From Blastococcus sp. TBT05-19 (lineage in GTDB: Bacteria; Actinomycetota; Actinomycetes; Mycobacteriales; Geodermatophilaceae): DNA of 64,000 nt. Position 1 is the first letter of the stretch; each line of letters begins with the position of its first letter. A program made the position numbers and the translations under genes. The stretch is taken from positions 930,001 through 994,000 of the forward strand of contig NZ_QOHI01000001.1 of NCBI RefSeq assembly GCF_003319095.1. The letters run 5' to 3'. The notes under the pieces are model-generated. The model searched no databases and was not told the DNA's origin. It worked only from the letters and a program-made list of their open reading frames with translations. Positions 24,533 to 32,927 of the stretch are shown here, piece by piece.

Positions 24533-25381
24533 ATGGACCGACGACGGTTCCTGCTCGCCCTCGCGGCCGGTCTGGCAGGCACAGCAGTGGCACGCGGCGC
24601 GACCGGGCTGGGCGACGCCGTGACGCCGCTGCCGGCCCCTGCCGGTCCGGTGGTCCCCGCCAGTGCGCTGGAGGCGGTCGCCCCGCGCGGGGTCCCCGGC
24701 CTCGTGCCCGTGCCGCCGCCGGTCGGCGTCGTCGACACGCTGCCGGGGGAGGGCACGTCGCTGGCGCTGAGCATCGACGACGGCACGAGCACCGAGGTCG
24801 TCGCCGCCTTCGCCCGCTTCGCCGAGGACAGCGGCGTCCGCATGACGTTCTTCCCCAACGGCCGCTACGCCAGCTGGCAGGACAACGCGCCGGCGCTGCG
24901 CTCCCTGATCGAGTCGGGTCAGGTGGCGATGGGCAACCACACCTTCTCCCACCCCGACCTCACGACCCTCGGCGACCGGGAGGTGGCGGAGGAGATCCGG
25001 CTCAACCAGGACTTCCTCCGGACGACGTTCGGCGTCCGGGACAGCCCGTTCCTGCGGCCTCCGTTCGGCGCACGGGACGAGCGCACCGACCGGATCGCCG
25101 CCGATCTCGGCCATCCGACGATCGCGATGTGGAACGGCACGATGGAGGACTTCCGGGTGCTGACCCCCGAGGAGCTGATGACCGCGGCCCGGCGCTGGTT
25201 CCACCCGCAGACGATCGTCGTCGGCCATGCCAACCACCCGGCCGTGACGACGGTCTACGGGGAGCTCCTGGAGCTGATCGCCGAACGCGGGTTGCGCACG
25301 GTCACCCTCGCCGACGTGTGGGCGACGCCGGGCCAGCGGGTGCGCGGGGTGACCGCCGGCGGCACCGTCCTGACCGGCTAG
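24533..25381 (+). CDS. Exported polysaccharide deacetylase (NodB/CE4 family)
   Basis: 282 aa. The N-terminal MDRRRFLLALAAGLAGTAVA has a twin-arginine look and a hydrophobic core, so export (possibly Tat) is likely. The NodB domain spans about 80-265: LALSIDDGT (metal Asp), GNHTFSHPDLTTL (two His ligands), LRPPFGARDERT, and VVGHANHPAVTT late. Removes acetyl groups from peptidoglycan or another N-acetylated glycan. Asp-Asp and His-x3-His are intact. ATG 24533 is supported by the TAGCGT box; the frame upstream is open but unlike a protein. Divergent from the S8 protease. Confidence 0.92.
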   Translation: MDRRRFLLALAAGLAGTAVARGATGLGDAVTPLPAPAGPVVPASALEAVAPRGVPGLVPVPPPVGVVDTLPGEGTSLALSIDDGTSTEVVAAFARFAEDSGVRMTFFPNGRYASWQDNAPALRSLIESGQVAMGNHTFSHPDLTTLGDREVAEEIRLNQDFLRTTFGVRDSPFLRPPFGARDERTDRIAADLGHPTIAMWNGTMEDFRVLTPEELMTAARRWFHPQTIVVGHANHPAVTTVYGELLELIAERGLRTVTLADVWATPGQRVRGVTAGGTVLTG

Positions 25382-25464
25382 CGGTCCTCCCCGGTCCGAC
25401 CTGCGGGGGCGCCCGGGGTCGGCGAGGCTGTCGGGGACGGCAGACGCACGACGACGGAGGTTCG

Positions 25465-26238
25465 ATGGACACGCCGCTCAAGGGCCGGGTCGCACTCGTG
25501 ACGGGTGGGGCCAGCGGACTGGGCCGGGCCACCGCCCTGGCGCTCGCCGAGGCCGGCGCGCACGTGGCCATCGGCGACATCGACGCGGCCGGCAGCGAGG
25601 AGACCCTGGGGCGGGTGACGTCGGCGGGCGGGTCGGCCGAGGTCGTGGCCCTCGACGTCACCGACGACGGCAGCCGGCGCGCGGTCGTGGCGCAGCTGTT
25701 CGACCGGCACGGCGACGCCTTCGACGTCCTGGTGAACGTGGCCGGCATCGACCGGCCCGGCTACATCACCGACATCGACCTCGACGACTACCGGCGGGTC
25801 ATGGCGGTCAACTGCGAGGGTCCGATCTTCCTCACCAGCGAGTTCACGAAACGGGTGCAGCACCTGCCCGAGGGGCGCACCGCCGACGTCGTCCACGTCG
25901 TCTCGCTCTCCGCCATCACCTCCGGCAGCGGCGCGATCGCCTACAACGGCTCCAAGGCCGGGTTCCTGAACGCCACGAAGTGCATCCAGCGCGAGCTGCG
26001 GGAGAAGGCGGTCCGCGCCGACGACGGCAGCGAGCGGCCCTTCCCGTGCCGGGTGCAGAGCGTCATCCCCGCGGCGATGGACACCCCGATGATGGAGCAG
26101 TGGGGCATCCCCGGGCACCTGATGATGCCGCCGTCGGCGGTCGCCGACGCCATCCGCACCCTGGTCACGCTGCACCCGTCGGCGTTCATCCCGGAGATGC
26201 AGATCGTCCCGCGGCTCGAGCCGAACTTCCCCCGCTGA
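25465..26238 (+). CDS. Short-chain dehydrogenase/reductase (classical SDR)
   Basis: 257 aa NAD(P)-dependent oxidoreductase. Rossmann TGGASGLGRATALALAEAG (12-30), LDVTDDGS, NVAGIDRPGYI, catalytic Ser in VVSLSAITSGSGAIAYNGSK with Tyr-x3-Lys. The long insertion QRELREKAVRADDGSERPFPCRVQSVIPAAMDTPMM near the C-terminus is unusual in placing a Ser/Arg-rich loop before the last strand. GGAGG nine bases before the ATG. Substrate unknown. Confidence 0.93.
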   Translation: MDTPLKGRVALVTGGASGLGRATALALAEAGAHVAIGDIDAAGSEETLGRVTSAGGSAEVVALDVTDDGSRRAVVAQLFDRHGDAFDVLVNVAGIDRPGYITDIDLDDYRRVMAVNCEGPIFLTSEFTKRVQHLPEGRTADVVHVVSLSAITSGSGAIAYNGSKAGFLNATKCIQRELREKAVRADDGSERPFPCRVQSVIPAAMDTPMMEQWGIPGHLMMPPSAVADAIRTLVTLHPSAFIPEMQIVPRLEPNFPR

Positions 26239-26259
26239 CCGACGGTGAGGAACAGCCGC

Positions 26260-26496
26260 GTGAACGCTTCCGAGGACCCCACCCCGGACACCGCCATGGC
26301 CTCGGGGCCCGGCGGGCGTCTGGGCCCCGGTGACCTGGCGCCCGACGAGGAGCGGCTGCTCGCCGCGCTGGAGCGGGACGCCCGGTCCGGCGGACCGACC
26401 CTGCAGGGCACGACGGCCGTCGTCCCTGCACCGGACGGCGCCGGGCCACCGGACGACGGGCTGACGCCGACGTTCACCGCACCCGGGGGCGACTGA
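26260..26496 (+). CDS. Small hypothetical protein, Pro/Gly/Asp-rich
   Basis: 78 aa, unrecognised. Hydrophilic and probably disordered (DPTPDTAMASGPGGRLGPGDL), with one helix-like stretch APDEERLLAALERDARSG. GTG 26260 has GTGAGGA seven bases upstream; GTG 26245 is possible. Eighteen to twenty bases behind the SDR gene and convergent with the M20 peptidase. It could be non-coding read-through in GC-rich DNA. Confidence 0.45.
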   Translation: MNASEDPTPDTAMASGPGGRLGPGDLAPDEERLLAALERDARSGGPTLQGTTAVVPAPDGAGPPDDGLTPTFTAPGGD

Positions 26497-26508
26497 CCGT
26501 CCGACGGG

Positions 26509-27603
26509 TCAGCCCGGCCACCGGGCGGCGACACCGGTGAGCAGCGTGGCCGCCTCCTCGAGCTCGGCCAGCTCCGCGTACTCGTCGACGGCGTGCATGA
26601 CCGCCGGAGTCCCGGGCCCCCAGACCACGATCGGGGCGCCCCCCACGACCTGACCCAGGACCGACGCGTCGGTGAAGTACGTGGCCGGGGTCGGCAGGAC
26701 CGGTGCGGGCAGGGCGGTCACCCACGGGTCGTCGGCGGGGGTGCCGACCGGGGGGAGGTCCACGCGGACCTCGACGTCGGTGACCTCGGGCTGGGCGCGC
26801 CACCAGGCGAGGAGCTCGGCGCCGTCGGTGACGGTGCGCATGTCGATGACCGCCTCGGCCCGGTCGGGGACCACGTTGGGCACCGTGCCGCCGGAGACGA
26901 TCCCGCAGTTCCAGGTCTCCGGCCCCAGGAAGGCGTGGTTGCCCAGGGGGAGCGCGCCGGGGGCGCGCGAGAGCACCGCGACGAGGTCGAGGACGGCGTT
27001 GTGGCCGCGTTCCGGGGTGCTGCCGTGCGCCGCTCGGCCGGCGGTCCGCACCGCCAGCCACAGCGCGCCCTTGTGCCCGAGGACGACCTGGTTGCCGGTC
27101 GCCTCCGGGACGACGACCGCCCCGATGGACTGCTCTGCCACGGCGCCGGCAGCGGCCGCGGCACCCTTCGAGCCGATCTCCTCGTCGCTGGTCAGGAGCA
27201 GGGCGACCGGGCTGTCCGGGTCCGTGGCGGCCAGCGCGGCCGCGGCGGCGACGAGCCCCGCCTTCATGTCGCTGGCGCCCCGGCCCCACACCCGGCCGTC
27301 CTCGACGTCGGCGCCGAACGGGTCGCGCTGCCAGGCGCCGGGATCGGGGACCGGCACGGTGTCGACGTGGCAGGCCAGCAGCAGCTGCGGGCGACCGGGG
27401 TCGGTGGGCGTGCGGAGCAGCGTCCACGGCTGGTCGGGATCACCGCCGACGCGGACGTCGAGGTGCGGTGCCCGCTCGCGGAGCACCTCGGTGACCAGCC
27501 CCATGCAGTCCCGCTGGGCCGGAGCGCTGCCCGAGACCGTCGGACGGCCGACGAGCTCGCGCACCAGGGCCGAGACGTCCAGGCCCGCGGTTCCAGCGCT
27601 CAT
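26509..27603 (-). CDS. M20 family metallopeptidase (ArgE/DapE-like deacylase)
   Basis: 364 aa di-zinc deacylase/peptidase. Metal ligands and catalysis are visible: His in LLACHVDTVPVP, Asp in WGRGASDMKAGL (bridging), Glu pair in LLLTSDEEIGSKGAA, and the late His in PAVMHAVDEY. The dimerisation domain lies between about 170 and 275 (HGSTPERGHNAVLDLVAVL). Could be acetylornithine deacetylase, succinyl-diaminopimelate desuccinylase or another amidase; no arg or dap neighbour settles it. ATG 27603 preferred. Confidence 0.92.
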   Translation of the reverse strand: MSAGTAGLDVSALVRELVGRPTVSGSAPAQRDCMGLVTEVLRERAPHLDVRVGGDPDQPWTLLRTPTDPGRPQLLLACHVDTVPVPDPGAWQRDPFGADVEDGRVWGRGASDMKAGLVAAAAALAATDPDSPVALLLTSDEEIGSKGAAAAAGAVAEQSIGAVVVPEATGNQVVLGHKGALWLAVRTAGRAAHGSTPERGHNAVLDLVAVLSRAPGALPLGNHAFLGPETWNCGIVSGGTVPNVVPDRAEAVIDMRTVTDGAELLAWWRAQPEVTDVEVRVDLPPVGTPADDPWVTALPAPVLPTPATYFTDASVLGQVVGGAPIVVWGPGTPAVMHAVDEYAELAELEEAATLLTGVAARWPG

Positions 27604-27661
27604 GGTCCGATCCTGCACGCGTGCCCGCCCCCGCGCAGGTCCGGCGCCGGCCTAGGTGCGG

Positions 27662-30025
27662 TCAGCGCTCCCGGGGACGCAGCCGCACCGCGACGAGGGC
27701 GACGTCGTCCTCGGCGCCCTCGGGGATGAGCCGGTCGATCAGCTCGTCGCACATCTCCTCGACGGGCAGGTGGCGGAGGTCGGCCAGGGCCTCGCCGAGC
27801 AGCTCCACGCCGTCGTCGAACACCTGGTCCCGGCGCTCGACCAGCCCGTCGGTGTAGAGCAGCAGGGTCGAGCCCCGCTCGATCTCCAGCTCGTGCGCGG
27901 TGCGCGGCAGCGTCGGGTCGACGCCCAGCAGCAGCCCCGGACGGCCGGAGTCGAGCAGCCGCTGGGCGCCGTCGGGGGCCACCAGGAGCGGGGGCAGGTG
28001 CCCGGCGCTGGCCCAGCACAGCCGGGAGACGCCGCGGTCGGCCTCCTCCGCGGTCTGCTCCAGCCGGGCGACGAGCACGGTGGCCATGGCGCTGATGTCC
28101 AGTCCCTGGATCGCGGCGTCCAGCCGGGACAGCACGGTCGCCGGGCCCGCCCCGTTGTCGTAGGCGATGCCGCGCAGCAGGCCGCGCAGCTGGGCCATTG
28201 TCGCGGCCGCCTCGGTGTCGTGACCGACGACGTCGCCGATGACCAGCATCGTGGAGCCGTCGGGCTGCTGGAAGACGTCGTACCAGTCGCCGCCGACCTG
28301 GGCCTCGCGGGTGGCGGGCACGTACCGCACGCCCGTCTCCAGGTCGTCGGGCTGGGGAGGGTCGGACAGCAAGCTGCGCTGCAGGGTCTCGGCGGCCCGC
28401 ACGATGCTGCGCGAGCGGGCGTAGAGCGCCTCGAGCAGGTGGATGCGCAGCTCGGTGGCCTCGGTGACCTCCTGCGCCGACCACGGCTCCGAGCGCCCGC
28501 GGACGGTCTCCCGCCACCGCTCGAAGGACTTGCGGGGGCTCAGCCGGACCTCGTCGCCCTCGCGCTCGGCGATCGCCTTGTTGTGCGGGTCGCCGCCCCA
28601 GTCGATGTGCCGCACCGCCTCGCCGCGGAACCAGAGCACGTACTGGCCCTCCGGCAGCGGCAGGACCAGCGCACCGCACGCCAGCTCGGTGGGCGCCCGG
28701 AGGTGCGGGGCGTCGACGTCCAGGGAGTCGGTGGCGACGACGTCGTCACCCCGGGACGCGGCCCAGGCCGCGATGCCGTCGGCCAGTCCGGGGGGAAGCT
28801 CGACGCCCGCGGTCCCGGAGTGCCCCTGCAGGTTCACGACGGCGCCCTCGGCCTCGAGCACGTCCAGCAGGCTGATCCGGCCCAGCAGGGTGTCGGTCAG
28901 CGTGCGGTCCTCGTCGAGGGTGGCCGCGGTCAGCCACGCCAGGTTGGACCGGACCCGCAGGGCCCGCTCGATCTCGTCCTCGGAGGCCCGGTCGATCAGC
29001 CGCACCGACATGGTCGAGCCGAGGAACTCCGCCGCCGCGCGCGTGGCGTAGGGCGGTGCGTGCGGGCCGCTGTAGTGGTGGCAGGCGATGAGTCCCCAGA
29101 GCTTGTCGTCGCGCAGCAGCGAGATCGACATCGAGGCGCGCACGCCCATGTTGTGCAGGTACTCGACGTGGATGGGGGAGACGCTGCGCAGCGTGGAGTA
29201 GGTGAGGTCCAGCGGCCGGGCGGTGACGGGGTGGTCGACCGGGCGGATCGGGACCGGCGTGTAGTCGATGTCGGAGATCAGCCGGATCCAGTTCTTCTCG
29301 TAGAGCGCCCGCGCCTGCGCGGGGATGTCCGAGGCCGGGTAGTGCAGGCCGAGGAAGGAGTTGAGGCCCTCCTGCTTGGCCTCGGCGACGACCTCGCCGT
29401 TGTAGTCGGCGTCGTAGCGGTAGACCATCACTCGGTCGAAGCCGGTGAGCGAGCGCACCGCCTGCGCGGTGATGTCGTACAGCTGCTGCAGCGACGAGGC
29501 GCGGTCGAGCGCGGCCACCGTCCCGCGCACCGCCTGGTAGGTGTTCGGGAAGGAGAACGGCCGCGGTCCGCGCGCCGGCTCCAGCTCCACGACGACGCTG
29601 GACAGCGGCAGGCCGTCGGTGGCCACCGGCCCGTCGCCGGCGTCCTGCGTGCCCCGCTCGACGACGGCGCGGTGCAGCAGCGCGTCCACCGGCACGGGGG
29701 CGCCGTCGACGTCGAGCGTGATCTCCACCGGGTTGCGCTCGCGGAGGTCGCCGAACGCGCTCGCCAAGCGGACCACCGCGCCGGCCGCCGCGACGCCCAG
29801 GACGTCGGCCAGCGGGCGCCCGATCGCGTCCTGCCACGCCACGCCGGTGAGGCCGGCCAGGTTCTCCGAGGCCTGCTGGACGATCCAGTCGGGGTCACGC
29901 ACCACGATCAGCACCCCGCGCGGCTGGATGCTGCCCGGGATGTGGATCGGCTCGCGCTCGCAGTTGGAGAGGTCCACCGGGGTGCCCGGGGCCAGGAAGT
30001 CGATCGTCCGGTCGACGTCGGTCAC
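27662..30025 (-). CDS. bphP: Bacteriophytochrome with PP2C-type SpoIIE phosphatase output
   Basis: 787 aa. N-terminal PAS-GAF-PHY core: biliverdin-attachment Cys22 in LSNCEREPIHIPGSIQPRG (usually IQPHG), YPASDIPAQARALY with conserved Asp233, and IACHHYSG with the chromophore-pocket His. The output (about 570-785) is a SpoIIE/PP2C Ser/Thr phosphatase: VGGDWYDVF, IGDVVGHDTEAAATMAQLR, ASAGHLPPLL, YTDGLVERRD and EDDVALVAVR, with metal-binding Asp residues present. There is no histidine kinase, so red/far-red light would be transduced to a phosphatase, perhaps acting on an anti-sigma-factor antagonist (inference). GTG 30025 overlaps the bphO stop (GTGA). Confidence 0.96.
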   Translation of the reverse strand: MTDVDRTIDFLAPGTPVDLSNCEREPIHIPGSIQPRGVLIVVRDPDWIVQQASENLAGLTGVAWQDAIGRPLADVLGVAAAGAVVRLASAFGDLRERNPVEITLDVDGAPVPVDALLHRAVVERGTQDAGDGPVATDGLPLSSVVVELEPARGPRPFSFPNTYQAVRGTVAALDRASSLQQLYDITAQAVRSLTGFDRVMVYRYDADYNGEVVAEAKQEGLNSFLGLHYPASDIPAQARALYEKNWIRLISDIDYTPVPIRPVDHPVTARPLDLTYSTLRSVSPIHVEYLHNMGVRASMSISLLRDDKLWGLIACHHYSGPHAPPYATRAAAEFLGSTMSVRLIDRASEDEIERALRVRSNLAWLTAATLDEDRTLTDTLLGRISLLDVLEAEGAVVNLQGHSGTAGVELPPGLADGIAAWAASRGDDVVATDSLDVDAPHLRAPTELACGALVLPLPEGQYVLWFRGEAVRHIDWGGDPHNKAIAEREGDEVRLSPRKSFERWRETVRGRSEPWSAQEVTEATELRIHLLEALYARSRSIVRAAETLQRSLLSDPPQPDDLETGVRYVPATREAQVGGDWYDVFQQPDGSTMLVIGDVVGHDTEAAATMAQLRGLLRGIAYDNGAGPATVLSRLDAAIQGLDISAMATVLVARLEQTAEEADRGVSRLCWASAGHLPPLLVAPDGAQRLLDSGRPGLLLGVDPTLPRTAHELEIERGSTLLLYTDGLVERRDQVFDDGVELLGEALADLRHLPVEEMCDELIDRLIPEGAEDDVALVAVRLRPRER

Positions 30026-30660
30026 GCCGGCACCTCCTCGGAGCAGGCGGCCGGCGCGCACCAGGCGGCGAGCGTCGCGAAGGTCTCCCGGGCGGCGGAC
30101 ACGATGCGGTCGACGTCGCCGCCGGCGGCGACGTGGGCGCGGGTGGCGCGGCGGAACGCGGCCCACATCGCGCCGGTCCGGTCGCCGTAGGGGGAGAAGG
30201 CGCCGATCCGCACGCCGGACAGGGCGGGCAGCGTGGCCAGGTGCCGGTCGATGAAGGTGCCGCCGAGCGTGGAGCCCTCGAGCACGTACAGCCGGCCCAG
30301 CGCCTCGTCGGTGCCGGGCACCGCGGGCAGCTCTGGGACGCCGGCCGGGGCGCCGGTGCCCAGGGCGCGCAGGTCGGCAGCGAACAGCTCCGCCCGGCGG
30401 CGGCGGGGCCAGTCGACCGCGGCCGCCTCCCCGGGCAGGCGGGCGGCCCACTCGTCGAGGCCCCGCTCCGCGGCGATCCAGAACCCGTGCATCAGGGCGA
30501 GCGCGGCGCCGAGCCGGGCGCGGTCCAGCCGCGGGTCCAGGAGGTCCAGGGTGCGCTCGACGGCGTCGTGCTCCGCCGCCGTCCCGGTGCGCAGCAGCCG
30601 CAGGACGTCGTCGCGATCGCTGCGGTCGTCCTCGTGCACAGTTCTGTCGTCCGCAGCCAT
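30022..30660 (-). CDS. bphO: Biliverdin-producing heme oxygenase
   Basis: 212 aa, HO-type fold that opens heme to biliverdin IX, the chromophore of the phytochrome encoded next. Proximal His ligand likely His31 in TAAEHDAVERTLDLL; RLYVLEGSTLGGTFIDRHLA is the distal-helix region with the GxxxG-like glycines. ATG 30660 is within GTGATGG, so GTG 30663 is an alternative. The stop overlaps the bphP start by four bases, so sensor and chromophore supply are translationally coupled. Confidence 0.93.
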   Translation of the reverse strand: MAADDRTVHEDDRSDRDDVLRLLRTGTAAEHDAVERTLDLLDPRLDRARLGAALALMHGFWIAAERGLDEWAARLPGEAAAVDWPRRRRAELFAADLRALGTGAPAGVPELPAVPGTDEALGRLYVLEGSTLGGTFIDRHLATLPALSGVRIGAFSPYGDRTGAMWAAFRRATRAHVAAGGDVDRIVSAARETFATLAAWCAPAACSEEVPA

Positions 30661-30689
30661 CACTCCCGAGCGTAGGTGACCGGCGCGGG

Positions 30690-31811
30690 TCAGGGGCGGT
30701 CGAGCCCGGACAGCCGCGCCGCCCGGAGGCCGGTGTGCAGCAGCAGCCGGTCGTCCCCGTCGGCCAGGTCCAGACCGGTGAGCGCACAGATGCGGCCGAG
30801 CCGGTAGTAGAGCGTCTGGCGGTGGATCCGCAGGGCGTCCGCGGTGCGCACGACGCTGCCGGCGAGGTCGAGGTAGGTCTCGGCGGTCCCGGCCAGCACG
30901 GGGTCGGCGAGCAGGGGGAGCACCACGGCATCCGGACCGGTGAGTTCCGTCACCGTCCGCCAGGCACCGAGCTCGGCCCAGCGCGCGACGGGGGAGAAGC
31001 GGCTCACCGCCGCGGCGACGCGGGCCGCGCCGCGGGCCTCCCGCCACTGCTCGGCGAGGTGGCCGGTGCCGCGGCGCACGGCCGAGACGCCGGCGGTGCT
31101 GCCGGGCGGGAGGGAGCGCAGCGAGGCCGCGGCCAGCGCCCCGGCCGGGCGGAGGTCGGTCGTCGACGGCAGCGGGACGAGGACGGCGACCGCGCCGTCG
31201 TCCACGAGGGTGGCGACCGCCCCGGCCGCCGGCAGCTGCCAGCCCGGGAGGAGATCGCCGGAGGGGGAGAGGGCGACGAGCACCTGGGTGCCGTCCTCGG
31301 CCAACCGGTCGGCGAGCCGCCGGCCCGCCTGCGCCTGCGCCGCGGGCCGTCCGGTGAGGGCGTCGGCGAGGAGGCGGCCGAGGTCGTCGGCGGGGCGGCC
31401 GGCGAGCAGCCGCCCGGCTCGGGCGGCCAGCGCCATGGCGGCGGCCAGGGCGGGGTCGGCGTCGTCGTCGGGGTCGATCCGCCCACCGTCGAGCAGCCAC
31501 AGGTAGCCGTGGGTGCTGCCCTCGTGCCGCACCGGCAGGACCAGGCGGGTGAGGATGCCGGCGTCGGGATCCGCCGGGGTGCGCAGCGGCCGGGTGGTCG
31601 AGGCGATGCCGAACTCCTCGAAGCGGCGCCGGGTCTCCGGCGTCGAGCCGCGCGTCAGGATCGACCGGGTGCGGACGGCGTCCATCGGGTCCGCGCCGCT
31701 GTCGTCGTGGGCGCAGAAGGCGAGCAGCGTGAAGGCGGCGTCCTCGAGCGTGGCCGGCGCGGCCAGCACCCGCGACACCTCGTCGACCAGTTCCTGCAGG
31801 TCGTCCCGCAT
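30690..31811 (-). CDS. PucR-family transcriptional regulator, probable proline-catabolism activator
   Basis: 373 aa. The C-terminal ~70 residues are the PucR/HTH_30 domain: LAGSVVRTADALRIHRQTLYYRLGRICALTG. The N-terminal ~250 residues are a GAF-like sensory part (ATLEDAAFTLLAFCAHD). Homologues of this arrangement (mycobacterial PruC) sit divergent to the proline dehydrogenase/P5C dehydrogenase operon and activate it, and here the pair starts 126 bases away on the plus strand. ATG 31811 has GGAGG seven bases before it. Downstream is bphO, 29 bases beyond, on the same strand. Confidence 0.92.
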   Translation of the reverse strand: MRDDLQELVDEVSRVLAAPATLEDAAFTLLAFCAHDDSGADPMDAVRTRSILTRGSTPETRRRFEEFGIASTTRPLRTPADPDAGILTRLVLPVRHEGSTHGYLWLLDGGRIDPDDDADPALAAAMALAARAGRLLAGRPADDLGRLLADALTGRPAAQAQAGRRLADRLAEDGTQVLVALSPSGDLLPGWQLPAAGAVATLVDDGAVAVLVPLPSTTDLRPAGALAAASLRSLPPGSTAGVSAVRRGTGHLAEQWREARGAARVAAAVSRFSPVARWAELGAWRTVTELTGPDAVVLPLLADPVLAGTAETYLDLAGSVVRTADALRIHRQTLYYRLGRICALTGLDLADGDDRLLLHTGLRAARLSGLDRP

Positions 31812-31828
31812 GCCACCTCCGATCCCGT

Positions 31829-31869
31829 ACATCTGTATGAGAGCAGACGGCGGGAGTCCCGACATCTGT
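31829..31869. promoter_or_regulatory. Two ACATCTGT boxes, candidate PucR operators
   Basis: ACATCTGT occurs at 31829-31836 and 31862-31869, both within the 126-base divergent region between the PucR gene and proline dehydrogenase. Their starts are 33 bases apart, close to three helical turns. They are inferred sites only; no consensus for this regulator is known to me. Confidence 0.4.
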
Positions 31870-31895
31870 CCCTGGCCCGGAGGGGTGGGGGTGCC

Positions 31896-31901
31896 TAGCG
31901 T
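31896..31901 (+). promoter_or_regulatory. -10 box for proline dehydrogenase
   Basis: TAGCGT in GCCTAGCGTTC, 35 bases before the GTG; a ribosome binding site (GGAGGTG) lies closer, so this transcript would carry a leader. Confidence 0.35.
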
Positions 31902-31936
31902 TCAGGGAGCAGGTCGGACCGTCCCCCGGAGGTGCT

Positions 31937-32869
31937 GTGGTGTTGCAGAAGATCCTGCTCGGCGCCTCGCGGCGGCCCGGGCTCCGCGCGGCCGTCACCC
32001 GCACGCCGGCCACCCGGCGCGTGGTCGACCGGTTCGTCGCCGGCGAGCGCCTGGACGACGCACTGCGCGCGGTGCGCGAGCTGTCGGCCGAGGGCATCGC
32101 GGTCACCCTCGACCACCTCGGCGAGGACGTCACCGACCGGGCGCAGGCCACGCGCACCCGCGACGCCTACCTCGCCCTGCTCGCGGGGCTGGAGCCGCTC
32201 GCCCTGGGGGCCGCCGCCGAGGTGTCGGTCAAGCTGTCGGCGTTCGGGCAGGCGCTGCCCGACGGCGGGCACGACGTCGCCCTGGAGCTCGTGCGCCCGG
32301 TCGTCGAGGCGGCCACGGCGATGGGGACGACGGTCACCCTCGACATGGAGGACTCCCGCACCGTCGACTCGACGCTGGCCGCGGTCGCCGAGCTCCGCAA
32401 GGAGCACCCCGGTACCGGTGCGGTGCTGCAGGCGATGCTGCACCGCACCGAGGACGACGCGAAGGCCCTCGCCGTCACCGGGTCGCGGGTGCGGCTGGTC
32501 AAGGGGGCCTACGACGAGCCGGCCGCGGTCGCCCACCAGCGGAAGGCCGACGTCGACGCCGCCTACCTGCGCTGCCTCGAGCTGCTGATGGCCGGCCCCG
32601 GGTACCCGATGGTCGGCTCGCACGACCCGGCGGTCCTCACCCGCGCCCACGAGCTGGCCGCCCAGCACTCGCGGCCGGCGGACTCGTGGGAGGTGCAGAT
32701 GCTCTACGGCATCCGCCCCGACGAGCAACGCCGGCTGGCCGACGCCGGCACCCGTGTCCGGGCCTACCTCCCCTACGGCGCCGACTGGTACGGCTACTTC
32801 ATGCGCCGGCTGGCCGAGCGCCCCGCCAACGTCGCCTTCTTCCTGCGCTCCCTCGCCACCCGACGCTGA
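31937..32869 (+). CDS. pruB: Proline dehydrogenase (monofunctional)
   Basis: 310 aa FAD enzyme oxidising L-proline to pyrroline-5-carboxylate. TIM-barrel signatures: VTLDHLGEDVTDR, VSVKLSAFG, VTLDMEDSRTVDSTL, VRLVKGAYDEP, MVGSHDP and the C-terminal EVQMLYGIRPDEQ...VRAYLPYGADWYGYFMRRLAERPAN typical of the substrate-binding Arg region. Length matches the monofunctional actinobacterial enzyme. GTG 31937 behind GGAGGTG. Probably in one transcript with pruA, separated by 58 bases that include a hairpin. Confidence 0.97.
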   Translation: MVLQKILLGASRRPGLRAAVTRTPATRRVVDRFVAGERLDDALRAVRELSAEGIAVTLDHLGEDVTDRAQATRTRDAYLALLAGLEPLALGAAAEVSVKLSAFGQALPDGGHDVALELVRPVVEAATAMGTTVTLDMEDSRTVDSTLAAVAELRKEHPGTGAVLQAMLHRTEDDAKALAVTGSRVRLVKGAYDEPAAVAHQRKADVDAAYLRCLELLMAGPGYPMVGSHDPAVLTRAHELAAQHSRPADSWEVQMLYGIRPDEQRRLADAGTRVRAYLPYGADWYGYFMRRLAERPANVAFFLRSLATRR

Positions 32870-32915
32870 ACCCCCGAGGGGCCCACATGGCCATTTCGGC
32901 CCCTCCGACGCTGAA
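32861..32915. repeat. Hairpin with ATGGCCA loop flanked by 10-bp direct repeat, copy A
   Basis: Arms GAGGGGCC (32876-32883) and GGCCCCTC (32898-32905) around a 14-base loop CACATGGCCATTTC. CGACGCTGAA occurs directly on both sides (32861-32870 and 32906-32915); the first copy contains the stop of the upstream gene. The same hairpin plan is seen at 50419-50444. Confidence 0.7.
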
Positions 32916-32927
32916 TCGAGGCACCCC

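Noticed and set aside
30931..32157. Extended minus-strand frames running upstream of bphP and bphO
   Set aside because: They run across the PucR and proline dehydrogenase genes in other frames with Arg/Pro-rich translations; homology to the real proteins begins only at 30025 and 30660.
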